Assembly (NCBI RefSeq): GCF_000800255.1
Contig: NZ_CP009747.1
Span: forward strand, 1,488,001 to 1,552,000
DNA length: 64,000 nt
Source: Pseudomonas parafulva
GTDB taxonomy: Bacteria; Pseudomonadota; Gammaproteobacteria; Pseudomonadales; Pseudomonadaceae
Direction: 5' to 3'
The first letter of the stretch is position 1. Each line of letters starts with the position of its first letter. The notes under the pieces were generated by a model. It saw only the letters and a program-made list of their open reading frames with translations. It did no database searches and was not told the DNA's origin. Position numbers and translations under genes: made by a program. Positions 29,655 through 38,712 of this stretch are shown here, one piece after another.

Positions 29655-30191
29655 ATGTTCACCAGCCTGCTGACCTTCCTGGTCACTCTGGCCGCCATGG
29701 AAGGCGTGGCGTACTTCGCGCACAAGCATGTGATGCATGGCTTCGGCTGGGGCTGGCACCGCTCGCACCACGAGCCGCGCACTGGCTGGTTCGAGAAGAA
29801 CGACCTGTACGCGGTCGTGTTCGCCGTGCTGGCCATCGTGCTGATCGCCCTGGGCACAGGCGGGTGGTATCCGTTGCAGTGGATCGGCGCCGGCATGACC
29901 GCCTATGGCGTGCTGTACTTCGTCGCCCATGACGGCCTGGTGCACCACCGCTGGCCGCTGCGTATCGTCCCGCGGCGTGGCTACGCCAAGCGCCTGTATC
30001 AGGCTCACTTGATGCATCACGCCGTCAAAGGCCGCGAGGGCTGCGTGTCGTTCGGCTTTCTCTATGCCCCGCCTATCGCGCGACTGCGCGAGCAATTGCG
30101 GGCGCGTCAGGGCGGGCCGTTGAAGCGTCCCGCCGCGGACGCTGCCACAGCCCCGGATCGCGTGGTCGATCGCGCCGCCAGCGAGCGCTGA
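29655..30191 (+). CDS. crtZ: Beta-carotene hydroxylase
   Basis: 178 residues. The membrane-bound di-iron hydroxylase family is shown by four histidine clusters in order: AHKHVMHGF, HRSHHEP, HDGLVHHRWP and HLMHHAVKG. Hydrophobic helices lie between them. The enzyme adds hydroxyls to both rings of beta-carotene to make zeaxanthin in the inner membrane. The last 119 nt overlap the 3' end of crtB on the other strand, as in Pantoea crt clusters. The basic C-terminal tail is therefore encoded in DNA that also codes for the end of CrtB. Confidence 0.95.
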   Translation: MFTSLLTFLVTLAAMEGVAYFAHKHVMHGFGWGWHRSHHEPRTGWFEKNDLYAVVFAVLAIVLIALGTGGWYPLQWIGAGMTAYGVLYFVAHDGLVHHRWPLRIVPRRGYAKRLYQAHLMHHAVKGREGCVSFGFLYAPPIARLREQLRARQGGPLKRPAADAATAPDRVVDRAASER

Positions 30192-31059
30192 GCGCCAGCC
30201 ACAGGCCCGAGGCCACCGCCAGCAGTTTCTCCGCCTTGCCGGTCGAGCAGCGCACGTCCCAGGCGTGGCGGCCACGGGCGCGTACCTTCAAGCCGATGCC
30301 GCGGTAGACCCGCGCCGCCGTGGCCACGGCCCAGGCCGAACGCCAGGGCAGGGCGGCGAGCCCGGCTTCGGCGCTGGCGTAGTAAGGTTCGGCTGCCGCG
30401 ATCAAGTCACCGGCGATACGCGCCAACGCCTCGCGCTGCTCGGGCGCGGCGACCTGACCTGGGGCGATGCCCCGGGCCTGCAACCACTCTTCGGGCAGGT
30501 AACAGCGCTGCACCCCGGCGTCCTCGACGATATCGCGGGCGATGTTGGTCAGTTGCATGGCCAGGCCCAGGTCGCAGGCGCGATCGAGCACGGCAGCCTC
30601 GCGCACGCCCATCACCCGGGCCATCATCAGGCCCACCACCCCGGCCACGTGATAGCAGTAGCCGAGCAGGTCGTCGAGGCTGCGGTAGCGCTGGCCGCGC
30701 ACGTCCTGATCGAAACCTTCGAGCAGGTCGAAGGGCTCGTGCGGGTCGAAGCCATGGCGCCGCGCCACGTCCCGCAAGGCGGCGAAGGCTGGGTCGTGCA
30801 ATTCACCGGCCGACAAGGCGACATCAGTCTGGTGGCGCAGCTCTGCCAGGCGCCGCTGGGCTTCCTCGACCGCGATCACCACCGCGCCATGGCCGGCTTC
30901 CTGGCCGTCGATGACGTCGTCGCAATGCCGACACCAGGCATACAGCAGCACGGCACTGCGCCGGGTGTGCGGGTCGAACAGGCGCGAGGCCGTGGCGAAG
31001 CTCTTCGAACCGACGGCGATGCTGCGCTCGGCGTGGCCTAGCAGCTCGTCATGATTCAT
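30073..31059 (-). CDS. crtB: Phytoene synthase
   Basis: 328 residues from ATG at 31059. It condenses two geranylgeranyl diphosphates to phytoene. The Asp-rich motifs are YAWCRHCDDVIDG and LTNIARDIVEDA; the family phrase CYLPEEWL and a YYASAEAGL block follow. The open frame continues far upstream inside crtI, but only the part from 31059 is CrtB. The start overlaps the crtI stop (ATGA), and the 3' end runs 119 nt into crtZ on the opposite strand. The C-terminal 40 residues are Arg/Pro-rich and unlike the core, perhaps shaped by the overlap. Confidence 0.95.
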   Translation of the reverse strand: MNHDELLGHAERSIAVGSKSFATASRLFDPHTRRSAVLLYAWCRHCDDVIDGQEAGHGAVVIAVEEAQRRLAELRHQTDVALSAGELHDPAFAALRDVARRHGFDPHEPFDLLEGFDQDVRGQRYRSLDDLLGYCYHVAGVVGLMMARVMGVREAAVLDRACDLGLAMQLTNIARDIVEDAGVQRCYLPEEWLQARGIAPGQVAAPEQREALARIAGDLIAAAEPYYASAEAGLAALPWRSAWAVATAARVYRGIGLKVRARGRHAWDVRCSTGKAEKLLAVASGLWLALSARWRRDRPRDPGLWQRPRRDASTARPDAPAIARAVAR

Positions 31060-32546
31060 CGCTGCAGGTCCTCGAGCATCAACTGCGCCGTCGCCTTGGC
31101 CGACGCCACCACACCGGGCACGCCCGCACCGGGGTGCGTGCCGGCGCCCACCAGGTACAGGTTGCTCAACTGCGCATCGCGGTTGTGCGGACGGAACCAC
31201 GCGCTTTGGGTGAGCACCGGCTCCAGCGAGAAGGCCGAACCCAGGTGAGCGCCCAAGGTGTCGCGGAAGTCTTCGGGGGTGAAGATGCGACAGGTCACCA
31301 AATCCTCGCGCAGGCCGGGGATGTAGTGACGTTCGAGATAGTCGAGAATGCGATCGCGGTAGCGCGGGCCTTGCACCTGCCAATCGATGTCGGCATTGCC
31401 CAGATGCGGCACCGGCGCCAGCACGTAGTGCGCCGAGCAGCCGGGCGGCGCCAGGCTTGGGTCGGTGGCGCAGGGCGCGTGCAGGTACAACGAGAAGTCG
31501 TCGGCCAAGGTGTCGCCGTTGAAGATTTCCTGGATCAGCTCGCGGTAGCGCGGACCGAAGCACACGGTGTGGTGACGCAACTGAGGTTGCGCGCGCTTGA
31601 GGCCGAAGTGGATGACGAACAGCGAATTGCTGAAGCGCTTGCCAGCCAATTGGCGGCCATGCTGTTGGCCACGAGGGTGACCGGCCAGCAGATCCTTGTA
31701 GGTGTGCACCACGTCGGCATTGGAGGCCACGCAGTCGGCCTGGAACTGGCGGCCGTCGCGGGTGGTAACGCCGGTGAGGCGGTCGCCCTGGGTCTGCAAG
31801 GTCGCGACCTCGGCATTGAGGGCCAGGGTGCCGCCCAGGTCCTCGAACAGCCGCGCCATGCCTTGCACCAGCGCGCCCGTGCCGCCGCGGGGAAACCACA
31901 CGCCCCATTCACGTTCCAAGGCGTGGATCAGGCTGTAGATCGACGAGGTCGCGAACGGGTTGCCACCCACCAGCAGCGCGTGGAAGGAAAACGCCTGGCG
32001 CAGCTTGGGGTGGCGAATGTACTGCGCCACCTTGCTGTAGACGCTGCGCCACGCCTGCAGGCGGGCCAACTGCGGACCGGCCTGGAGCATGTCGCGAAAC
32101 GACAGGAACGGCACCGCGCCAAGCTTGATGTAGCCCGCGTCGAGCACCTGCCGGGAATAGGCGAGAAAGCGTCGATAGCCGTCCACGTCGGCCGGCTCCA
32201 GGGCATGGATACGCCGCTCCAGGTCGTCCTGGTCGTTGCCATAATCCAAAGAGGTGCCGTCTTCCCAGCACAATCGGTAGAACGGGCTGACCGGCAGCAT
32301 GTCGACGTAGTCGGCCATCTGCCGTCCGGCGCCGGTGAACAGCGCTTCCAGGGCGCCCGGATCGGTGATCACGGTGGGCCCGGCGTCGAAGGTGAACCCT
32401 TGGTCGTGGTAGACGTAAGCCCGTCCACCTGGCTTGTCGCGTCGCTCCAGCAGCGTGGTGCGCACGCCGGCGCTTTGCAGGCGAATCGCCAGGGCCAGCC
32501 CGCCGATGCCTGCGCCAATTACCACTGCCGATTTGCCTGGGGTCAT
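31056..32546 (-). CDS. crtI: Phytoene desaturase
   Basis: 496 residues. The N-terminal dinucleotide motif is VVIGAGIGGLALAIRLQ, followed by ERRDKPGGRAYVY and GFTFDAGPTVITDP. The C-terminal bacterial-type desaturase signature is NLYLVGAGTHPGAGVPGV. CrtI carries out four desaturations from phytoene to lycopene with FAD. It overlaps crtY and crtB by 4 nt each, so the operon is translationally coupled. Confidence 0.96.
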   Translation of the reverse strand: MTPGKSAVVIGAGIGGLALAIRLQSAGVRTTLLERRDKPGGRAYVYHDQGFTFDAGPTVITDPGALEALFTGAGRQMADYVDMLPVSPFYRLCWEDGTSLDYGNDQDDLERRIHALEPADVDGYRRFLAYSRQVLDAGYIKLGAVPFLSFRDMLQAGPQLARLQAWRSVYSKVAQYIRHPKLRQAFSFHALLVGGNPFATSSIYSLIHALEREWGVWFPRGGTGALVQGMARLFEDLGGTLALNAEVATLQTQGDRLTGVTTRDGRQFQADCVASNADVVHTYKDLLAGHPRGQQHGRQLAGKRFSNSLFVIHFGLKRAQPQLRHHTVCFGPRYRELIQEIFNGDTLADDFSLYLHAPCATDPSLAPPGCSAHYVLAPVPHLGNADIDWQVQGPRYRDRILDYLERHYIPGLREDLVTCRIFTPEDFRDTLGAHLGSAFSLEPVLTQSAWFRPHNRDAQLSNLYLVGAGTHPGAGVPGVVASAKATAQLMLEDLQR

Positions 32547-33709
32547 CGATTGTCCTTGAAATGCCTGGGTGAAGAGCGAAGCGCCGCCTTGATAGCCGCG
32601 GCGACGGGAACGGGTGGCTTGCCGGTGAGGATACGCAGTTGATCGCGCCAGGTGCTGTGACCGGCGTAGAAACGTGCGATCAACGGTGCCGGGAGGCGAT
32701 GGAAACGCTGCAGCACGCCCCAGCGATCCTGCGGGCGGCCGGCGAGAAACAGCATGCGGTTGAGCAGTCGGTAGAAGCCCTGGCGCTGGCCGTGACGGTG
32801 CACGTACTGACCCAGCGCCGTCGCCAGTTGGGCGCTGTCATCCAGCGGTTGGGTCGCCAGCCAGTCGGCCAGGCGCACGGCGTCCGGCAGCGAGTAGCCG
32901 GTGGTGCTGTGGAACAGCCCGGCGCGCAGGCCGGAGCAGGGCAGGCCACCGGCCTCGCGCCAGGCGCCAGGCAGGTCCTCGGCGAGGGTGATCGGCAGCA
33001 CGCCCTGTTCCTCGCGCAGGCAGGCCGCCACCGACCAGCCTTGCTGGTGCACGTACTCGGCGATGTGCTGGCGCAGGGTGTCGGCGGACGGCGCGGCGTC
33101 ATCGACGTAGTGGGTGTCCTCCACCAGCACGGTGTCGTCGCTGAACGGCAGCAGGTAGACGAACCGGTAGCCCTGACCCTGGGTGACTCGTGCGTCCATC
33201 AACACGGGGATCTGCAGGCCGTGCCGGCGGTCCAGGCGCAGCAGTTGACCTACGAAAGCCTGATACCCGAGCACCCGGTGCGCACTGGGTCGGGCGCCAC
33301 GGCCATCGATCACCACGCGCGCCTCCAGTCGCCTGCCATCGTCCAGCAGCACGTGATCGGCGGCCACGCTGGCCACCGCACAGCCGGTGCGCAGGCTCAG
33401 GCCCAGCGCTGGGGTCAGCACCTCGGCGAAGCGCTCGCTGTCGAGGCTGGCGTAGCCACAGGGCAAGCTGCGCGAGAAGGCCGGGAAGTGCACTTGGTAG
33501 GCCGGCCAGCGCTTGACCACCAGCGGCTCGATCCAGCGTTGCTGCGCGGCGCTGAGGTCGGCGTCATGGAATGACCAAGTGTGATTGCCGCCCAGGCGTT
33601 GGGCCTGTTCCAGGCACAGGATGTTCAGTTCCGGGCGCAGCGTGCGCAGGCGCCAGGCGATCAAGCCGTTGGCCAGGCCGCCGCCGGCGAGAATCAGATC
33701 GAAGCGCAC
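32543..33709 (-). CDS. crtY: Lycopene beta-cyclase
   Basis: 388 residues. The N-terminal motif is [18 protein letters not shown], then CLEQAQRLGGNHTWSFHDAD. The mid-protein blocks VIDGRGARPS, GYQAFVGQ and PFSDDTVLVEDTHY, and the C-terminal LFHSTTGYSLPDAV and LNRMLFLAG, are typical of CrtY. It makes beta-carotene from lycopene by a redox-neutral cyclisation. It overlaps crtX by 16 nt and crtI by 4 nt. Confidence 0.96.
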   Translation of the reverse strand: MRFDLILAGGGLANGLIAWRLRTLRPELNILCLEQAQRLGGNHTWSFHDADLSAAQQRWIEPLVVKRWPAYQVHFPAFSRSLPCGYASLDSERFAEVLTPALGLSLRTGCAVASVAADHVLLDDGRRLEARVVIDGRGARPSAHRVLGYQAFVGQLLRLDRRHGLQIPVLMDARVTQGQGYRFVYLLPFSDDTVLVEDTHYVDDAAPSADTLRQHIAEYVHQQGWSVAACLREEQGVLPITLAEDLPGAWREAGGLPCSGLRAGLFHSTTGYSLPDAVRLADWLATQPLDDSAQLATALGQYVHRHGQRQGFYRLLNRMLFLAGRPQDRWGVLQRFHRLPAPLIARFYAGHSTWRDQLRILTGKPPVPVAAAIKAALRSSPRHFKDNR

Positions 33710-34980
33710 GTTGCCTCCTCGTTCAGGACCGCGCGGCCGCTGGCCAGCGCCTGTTCGATCAACTGTGCCCCGCGTTGTGCGCCGTCCAAGGCTGCTGAGT
33801 CCTCGGCCAGCGACCTGAAGCGGCCCGCTGGAGCCTTTAGCAGTTCATTCAAGGCTTGGGCGATCCGCGCACGGCTAGCCCGGTGCGGCAGACGCAGGCC
33901 GAAACGATGATGCTCGACCCGGGCGGCCACGCCCGGTTGATCGAAGGCGATCGGCAGCACCAGTTGCGGGGTGCCGGCCACGGCAGCGTCGAGCACAGTG
34001 TTCAGGCCGCCGTGGCTGATCACCACATCGGCGCGCCGCACCGCCCACTGCTGAGGGGCGAAATCGGTGACGAAGGTGGCGCCGCGGGCCTGCAAACGAG
34101 CCTGCTGCTGGGCATCGAGTCCGCCGCAATGGGCGAGCAGCAGTTGGACCTCGAGGTGCTGACAGGCGCTGGCGATGCGCTCGAACAGGTCGAAGCGATG
34201 CCCTTGCAGGGTGCCGAGGCTGGCGAACACCAGCGGCCGTTCGGCGCTGATCGGCCAGGTGCCGGGTGCCTCGCGCGTGGTGCGGCGCAGCGGTCCGAGG
34301 GCATGTGCATGGGCGGGCCAGTGCTGGCGTGGGAAGTCCAAGCCAACGGGCATTTGACTCAGTTGCAGCAATGGCGAGAGAAAGGCATGCAATTGGCCTC
34401 TGGGCGCCAGCCCATGGTGCCGGCAAGCGCGCATCAATACCTTCGACAGCGGTGTCATCAGCCCGTCATGCACGCGCTCGCTGCCGGCTTGCAGGCGCAG
34501 CGCGCGGGCATCCGTACCCGCTGCGAAGGGGACGACCGGCAAGGGTATTCCCGCTTCGCGATTCACCGGCAACGCGCAGGCCACCGACACGCTCGGCAGG
34601 TGCAGCGCCTCGGCGATCAGTGCACCCGCAGGGGCCATCTGGTCGCAGATCAACGCGTCGACCTGATGCTTGCGCAAGGCGTCCGGCAGGTGCTCGCACA
34701 GCAACGCGCTGTTGCCGGCCATCTGCCGAATCAGCCGGTACAGGTGCCAGGGATTGCCTGTGCGTCCGGCCAGGCGCAGAGCCTGGGCGACATCCGCCTC
34801 GCCCCGCGCCTGCGGGCCTAAGCCGACGAAGCCGATGCGTGGGTCATCGAGCCAACCGGCGACGCCGTGCTGCTGCATGAAGGTGACCTGATGGCCGCGT
34901 TCGACCAACGCCAGCCCCAGTGCCTGCAAGGCGCTGAAGTGGCTGGGGTAGGTCGGCGCAACGACGGCGAAGTGGCTCAT
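33694..34980 (-). CDS. crtX: Zeaxanthin glucosyltransferase
   Basis: 428 residues of a GT-B UDP-glucosyltransferase. [20 protein letters not shown] opens it, and the donor-binding region is near 290-335 ([20 protein letters not shown], then [10 protein letters not shown]). It should add glucose to the hydroxyls of zeaxanthin, making the pigment more polar. Position between the isomerase gene and crtY, with a 4-nt overlap to the former, matches the Pantoea-type cluster. Confidence 0.93.
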   Translation of the reverse strand: MSHFAVVAPTYPSHFSALQALGLALVERGHQVTFMQQHGVAGWLDDPRIGFVGLGPQARGEADVAQALRLAGRTGNPWHLYRLIRQMAGNSALLCEHLPDALRKHQVDALICDQMAPAGALIAEALHLPSVSVACALPVNREAGIPLPVVPFAAGTDARALRLQAGSERVHDGLMTPLSKVLMRACRHHGLAPRGQLHAFLSPLLQLSQMPVGLDFPRQHWPAHAHALGPLRRTTREAPGTWPISAERPLVFASLGTLQGHRFDLFERIASACQHLEVQLLLAHCGGLDAQQQARLQARGATFVTDFAPQQWAVRRADVVISHGGLNTVLDAAVAGTPQLVLPIAFDQPGVAARVEHHRFGLRLPHRASRARIAQALNELLKAPAGRFRSLAEDSAALDGAQRGAQLIEQALASGRAVLNEEATCASI

Positions 34981-36023
34981 ATCGGCAGCGGCGCCTGAGT
35001 CAGCAGCCGTGCTCGGCGCAACTGCGCCAGGTCGGCTGAGCCGGTGCAGAAGCAGGCGATGCGCAACTGGCGGATCAGCACGTGGAAGTGCTCGACTACC
35101 GCTTCACTGGAGCGGGTGGCCGCCTCCAGCACCCCTGCGGCCTGGCCGACCAGGTCGGCGCCGAGACGAATGGCCTTGGCCGCATCGATGCCGTCGCGAA
35201 CACCTCCGGAGGCGATCAGTCCCACGCCGGGCAACGCCCGGCGCACGCTCAGCACCGCCTGGGCGGTGGGTATACCCCAGTCGGCGAAGGCCAGTGCGAC
35301 GGCGCGGTCGGCCGGGCTGGCGGCACGCGCAGCCTCCACTGCGGCCCAACGGGTGCCGCCGACACCCGCCACGTCGATGACACTGACGCCCGCTTCGACC
35401 AGTTGGCGCGCCACCGTCGGCGAGATGCCGCTGCCCACTTCCTTGGCGATCAGCGGCACCGGCAGCGCCTTGGCCAGCGCTTCGATGCGCCCCAGCACGC
35501 CACGCCAGTCGCGGTCGCCTTCGGCCTGCACCGCTTCCTGCAGGGGGTTCAGGTGCACGATCAGGGCGTCGGCCTGCACGCTATCCACCGCCCGCTGCGC
35601 CAGTTCCAGGCCATCGACTTCGCGCAATTGCGCCGCACCAAGGTTGGCCAGCAGCAGGATGTCCGGCGCCAGGCGCCGCAATTCAGCCGTCAGGCCCTGG
35701 TCATTGCCGCTGCGCAGGCCCACGCGCTGGGAGCCGACGCCCATGGCGATGCCCAGCGCCTGGGCGGCTTCGGCCAGGTGCCGGTTGATGGCCTCGGCGC
35801 GGTCGGCGCCGCCGGTCATGGAACTGATCAGCAGCGGGGCGCGCAACGCCTTGCCCAACAGGTGGGTACTCAGGTCGATGGCGTCCAGGTCCAGTTCCGG
35901 CAGGGCACAATGTTCGAAGCGCAGCGCCGACCAGCCGGCGCCATCGCCCACGGTGCCGGCAGCAGAGGCCAGGACGATGTCCAAGTGATCGTTCTTGCGT
36001 TGACTGAGCATGTTTTCGTTCAT
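34977..36023 (-). CDS. fni: Isopentenyl-diphosphate delta-isomerase, type 2 (FMN-dependent)
   Basis: 348 residues. [11 protein letters not shown] at the start and [61 protein letters not shown] and [17 protein letters not shown] are the signature blocks of type 2 IDI. The enzyme interconverts IPP and DMAPP with reduced FMN and supplies substrate for CrtE. It is first of the idi-crtX-crtY-crtI-crtB operon, with GGGAG 7 nt before the start, and is divergent from crtE. Confidence 0.95.
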   Translation of the reverse strand: MNENMLSQRKNDHLDIVLASAAGTVGDGAGWSALRFEHCALPELDLDAIDLSTHLLGKALRAPLLISSMTGGADRAEAINRHLAEAAQALGIAMGVGSQRVGLRSGNDQGLTAELRRLAPDILLLANLGAAQLREVDGLELAQRAVDSVQADALIVHLNPLQEAVQAEGDRDWRGVLGRIEALAKALPVPLIAKEVGSGISPTVARQLVEAGVSVIDVAGVGGTRWAAVEAARAASPADRAVALAFADWGIPTAQAVLSVRRALPGVGLIASGGVRDGIDAAKAIRLGADLVGQAAGVLEAATRSSEAVVEHFHVLIRQLRIACFCTGSADLAQLRRARLLTQAPLPI

Positions 36024-36077
36024 GCCGGCTCCCTAGCATGGAATCATCTGCGCACAGGTGAGGTCTGTGCTGAAGCG

Positions 36078-36108
36078 AGCTATACAACATAGAGGGCTGT
36101 GTATAGCT
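36078..36108. promoter_or_regulatory. Inverted repeat between divergent crtE and idi: operator candidate
   Basis: AGCTATACA (36078-36086) and TGTATAGCT (36100-36108) form a perfect 9-bp inverted repeat with a 13-nt spacer, extended by an outer AGC on each side. Each arm contains a TATA(C/G) stretch that could be a -10 element, one for each direction. Light- or B12-responsive MerR-type regulators control crt genes in related bacteria, but none is encoded here, so the regulator is unknown. Confidence 0.6.
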
Positions 36109-36200
36109 AAGCTGAAAAAACTGCACAGCATCAGGCAACGGCACCTGCCAGTCGTTCCTTTTCACCGCGGCCTGCGTGCCGCCTGCATCCAGAGGCCGGA

Positions 36201-37166
36201 ATGACGACCATCACCTGCGCGGCGGCGCTGACCGACACCGATTTTGCCGAGCACCTCGCCCACTTGCGTGGGGCCCTCGAAACGCGCCTTGAGCAACTGT
36301 TGCCTGCGGTCGGCCACGAGCGCGACCTGTTGGCCGAAGGCATGCGCCACTGCACGCTGGCGCCGGGCAAGCGTCTGCGTCCGCTGCTGCTGGCGCTGCT
36401 GGTCGAAGACCTCGGCGCTTGTCCGCAGGCCGCCTTGCAGGCCGGGTGCGCCATCGAGATGGTGCATGCGGCCTCGTTGGTGCTGGACGACCTGCCGTGC
36501 ATGGACGACGCCGCGTTGCGTCGCGGACGGCCGACCCTGCATCGGGCTTTTGGCGAAGACGTGGCGATCCTTGCGGCGATTGCCTTGCTGTCGCGCGCCT
36601 TCGGCCTGCTGTCGGCGCTGGAAACCCTCAGTCCACGCGTGCGCAACGCCCTGGTGGCGACGCTCTCGGAAACCATCGGCGTGCAGGGCCTGGTCAAAGG
36701 TCAGTTGCAGGACCTGCGCGATGGCGCGACGCCGCGCACCGCCGAGCAGATCGCCGAGACCAACCAGCTCAAGACCGGCGTGCTGTTCGGTGCCATCGTC
36801 GAGATGGCCTGCCGCATGGCCAATGCCTCGCTTGACGTCAGCCGCGCGCTGCATGCCTTCGCCGAGGAACTCGGGCAGGCGTTCCAGTTGCTGGACGACC
36901 TGAAGGATGGCGACAGCGACACCGGCAAGGACTGCCTGAAGGATCAAGGCAAGTCGACGCTCTTTGCCCTGTGCGGCGAAAAGGGCACCCGCCAGCGCCT
37001 CGATGCGCACCTGGCCGCGGCCAACCAGTGCCTGGTCCAGGCCGGTCTGGGCGGCGGGCGTATCGCCTCGCTGTTGCAGGCGTCGTTCAGCGATACCCGA
37101 TCGAACCTTCCAAGCGCAGCGGGTTCTGCTGAACATCAGTCAGTGAATCGCGGAGGTATGCAATGA
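36201..37166 (+). CDS. crtE: Geranylgeranyl diphosphate synthase
   Basis: 321 residues. The chain-elongation motifs of trans-prenyltransferases are clear: LAPGKRLRPLLL, VHAASLVLDDLPCMDD (first Asp-rich motif), then FQLLDDLKDGDSD (second) and GKSTLFALCG. It makes GGPP from DMAPP/FPP and IPP. It is transcribed away from the idi-crtXYIB operon, unlike the single-strand order in Pantoea. The stop overlaps the start of a small gene by 4 nt. Confidence 0.95.
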   Translation: MTTITCAAALTDTDFAEHLAHLRGALETRLEQLLPAVGHERDLLAEGMRHCTLAPGKRLRPLLLALLVEDLGACPQAALQAGCAIEMVHAASLVLDDLPCMDDAALRRGRPTLHRAFGEDVAILAAIALLSRAFGLLSALETLSPRVRNALVATLSETIGVQGLVKGQLQDLRDGATPRTAEQIAETNQLKTGVLFGAIVEMACRMANASLDVSRALHAFAEELGQAFQLLDDLKDGDSDTGKDCLKDQGKSTLFALCGEKGTRQRLDAHLAAANQCLVQAGLGGGRIASLLQASFSDTRSNLPSAAGSAEHQSVNRGGMQ

Positions 37167-37390
37167 AATCCCATGATCCCCAACAGTCGCAGGATAAAGT
37201 GCCCGATGCCGTGTCTTCGGATCGCCTGCAGAAGGGCGAGCGCAACGAGGGGCCTGCCTTGGAGCGTCCCAACCCTGCCACCGAAACCGTGGACAAGGTG
37301 ATCACGCCGACTGAGGTCAAGGAACTGGAAAACGACACGCGCGAGATCAATGAACGTTTGCGCGACGTGGAGCCGAAGCTGCGTCCCTGA
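37163..37390 (+). CDS. Small charged hypothetical protein, 75 aa
   Basis: 75 residues, with GGAGG 7 nt before the ATG, overlapping the crtE stop (ATGA). It is hydrophilic and disordered at the N-terminus, then helical with heptad-like charge (ELENDTREINERLRDVEPKL). The function is unknown. Coupling to crtE may be positional only, but expression should follow that gene. Confidence 0.75.
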   Translation: MKSHDPQQSQDKVPDAVSSDRLQKGERNEGPALERPNPATETVDKVITPTEVKELENDTREINERLRDVEPKLRP

Positions 37391-37446
37391 GCCCACCTTG
37401 CGGGCCTGATCGCCAGGCCCCAGCCTGTCTTTCTGGCGGTATCGAC

Positions 37447-38103
37447 TCACGACCCCGCCAACTGCGCCAGATAATCCCCAAATCCCTCCCGTGCCCGGCT
37501 GTCCCGACGACTGCTGGTGGCCACGCTGTTGCGCGCAGTCCAGGCGATCTGCGCACCATTGGCTTCCAGCGCGCGCACCAACTGCACGTCCTCATGGGCC
37601 GACAACGGCTGGAAACCGCCCGCCCGCCGATAGGCCTGGGCACAGATGCCGAGATTGGCCCCATGAATGTGTCGGTGACCTTCGCGAGCTTCGTAGCGGC
37701 TGCGGTACAGGCGGCGCAGCGCGGCGTCCTGCCAAGGCTCCCAGCGGTCCACGTGCACCGTGCCGCAGACGGCCTCGGCCTCGCATTGCAGTTGCCACAT
37801 CAGCCAATGCGCGGGCACGCGGCTGTCGGCATCGGTGCAGGCCAGCCAGTGGGCGCCGCGCTCGAGCATGGCCTCGGCGCCGGCACGCCGGGCGCAGCCC
37901 ACGTTGCCCGCGTCCAGGCTCAAGGTGTCGACGCCATGGCGCTCGGCGATGCGCCCGCTGGTGTCGCTGCAGCGATCCAGCACCACCAGGATCTGCACCT
38001 CGTGACCCGCCGTCTGCGCCGCGAGTGCGGCGGCCTTCACCGCTTTCAGACAGCGACCCAGGCGTCGGGCCTCATTATGCGCGGGAATGATGACGGCGAT
38101 CAT
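37447..38103 (-). CDS. Family 2 glycosyltransferase
   Basis: 218 residues from ATG at 38103. The GT-A fold is shown by MIAVIIPAHNEARRLGRCL at the N-terminus, LVVLDRCSDTSG, and the metal-binding DxD-type motif ACTDADSRVP. A later HGANLGICAQAYRRAGGF block follows, then an ED pair (SAHEDVQLV). There are no membrane segments. It overlaps the methyltransferase gene by 4 nt and is last of the ligD operon. Donor and acceptor are unknown. Confidence 0.88.
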   Translation of the reverse strand: MIAVIIPAHNEARRLGRCLKAVKAAALAAQTAGHEVQILVVLDRCSDTSGRIAERHGVDTLSLDAGNVGCARRAGAEAMLERGAHWLACTDADSRVPAHWLMWQLQCEAEAVCGTVHVDRWEPWQDAALRRLYRSRYEAREGHRHIHGANLGICAQAYRRAGGFQPLSAHEDVQLVRALEANGAQIAWTARNSVATSSRRDSRAREGFGDYLAQLAGS

Positions 38104-38699
38104 AGGCAGGTCTCGTCCAGGTCGACCACGCTGGGTTGGCACGACCAGTACTCGAGCAGGAAGTCCGCTTCCTCGTGGCGGAACACGCGGTACAGCGGCA
38201 GGTACTCGGCCAGCCGCGCGTGCACTTCGCGGCCATCCTGCGGGCAGCCGGCGATGGGGTGAAGCCAGTGGCAGGCAAGCAGCCCGCCGTCATAGCTCAG
38301 GCTGGCCACCGACTGCTCGATGACCTGCCGCCAGGCGCGCGCATCGAGGTAGTAGCCCACTTCGCTGAGCACGATGAGGTCGAAGCTGCCGCCCGGCCAG
38401 TCTCCCGGCAGGCGCGCCTGTTCAGCGCTGGCATGGGGCGCATCGGCCAGGCGCGCGCGGGTCAGCTCGACCGCCGTTTGATCGAGGTCCTGGCACAGCA
38501 GCCCGGCGCAGCGCTCGGCCAGCAGCGCGCTGAGTTCACCGTTGGCGCAAGCCGGTTCGAAGATCCGTTCGTAGCACTGGCGCGGCAGGCTGGCCATCAC
38601 CAGGTCGCGCTTGCGCTTCTCGTACCAGCGGGTGCGAAAGGCCCACGGGTCTTCGTTGCGGGCGTACAGGTCGGCGAAATACTCGGCATCGAGGCTCAT
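38100..38699 (-). CDS. SAM-dependent methyltransferase, NodS-like
   Basis: 199 residues from ATG at 38699, with GAAGGA 7 nt upstream. YFADLYARNEDPWAFRTRWY is the signature start of NodS-like (N-methyl) transferases. The SAM site is RIFEPACANGELSALLAERC, then CQDLDQTAVELTRARL and FDLIVLSEVGYYL. In rhizobia NodS methylates an amino sugar after a deacetylase (NodB). Here a PIG-L deacetylase gene is next door, which suggests a similar deacetylate-then-methylate order. Confidence 0.87.
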   Translation of the reverse strand: MSLDAEYFADLYARNEDPWAFRTRWYEKRKRDLVMASLPRQCYERIFEPACANGELSALLAERCAGLLCQDLDQTAVELTRARLADAPHASAEQARLPGDWPGGSFDLIVLSEVGYYLDARAWRQVIEQSVASLSYDGGLLACHWLHPIAGCPQDGREVHARLAEYLPLYRVFRHEEADFLLEYWSCQPSVVDLDETCL

Positions 38700-38712
38700 G
38701 GCAGATCCTTCT

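Noticed and set aside
31060..31908. Upstream extension of the CrtB frame through crtI (611 codons in total)
   Set aside because: CrtB family similarity begins at 31059; the rest is a shadow of crtI.
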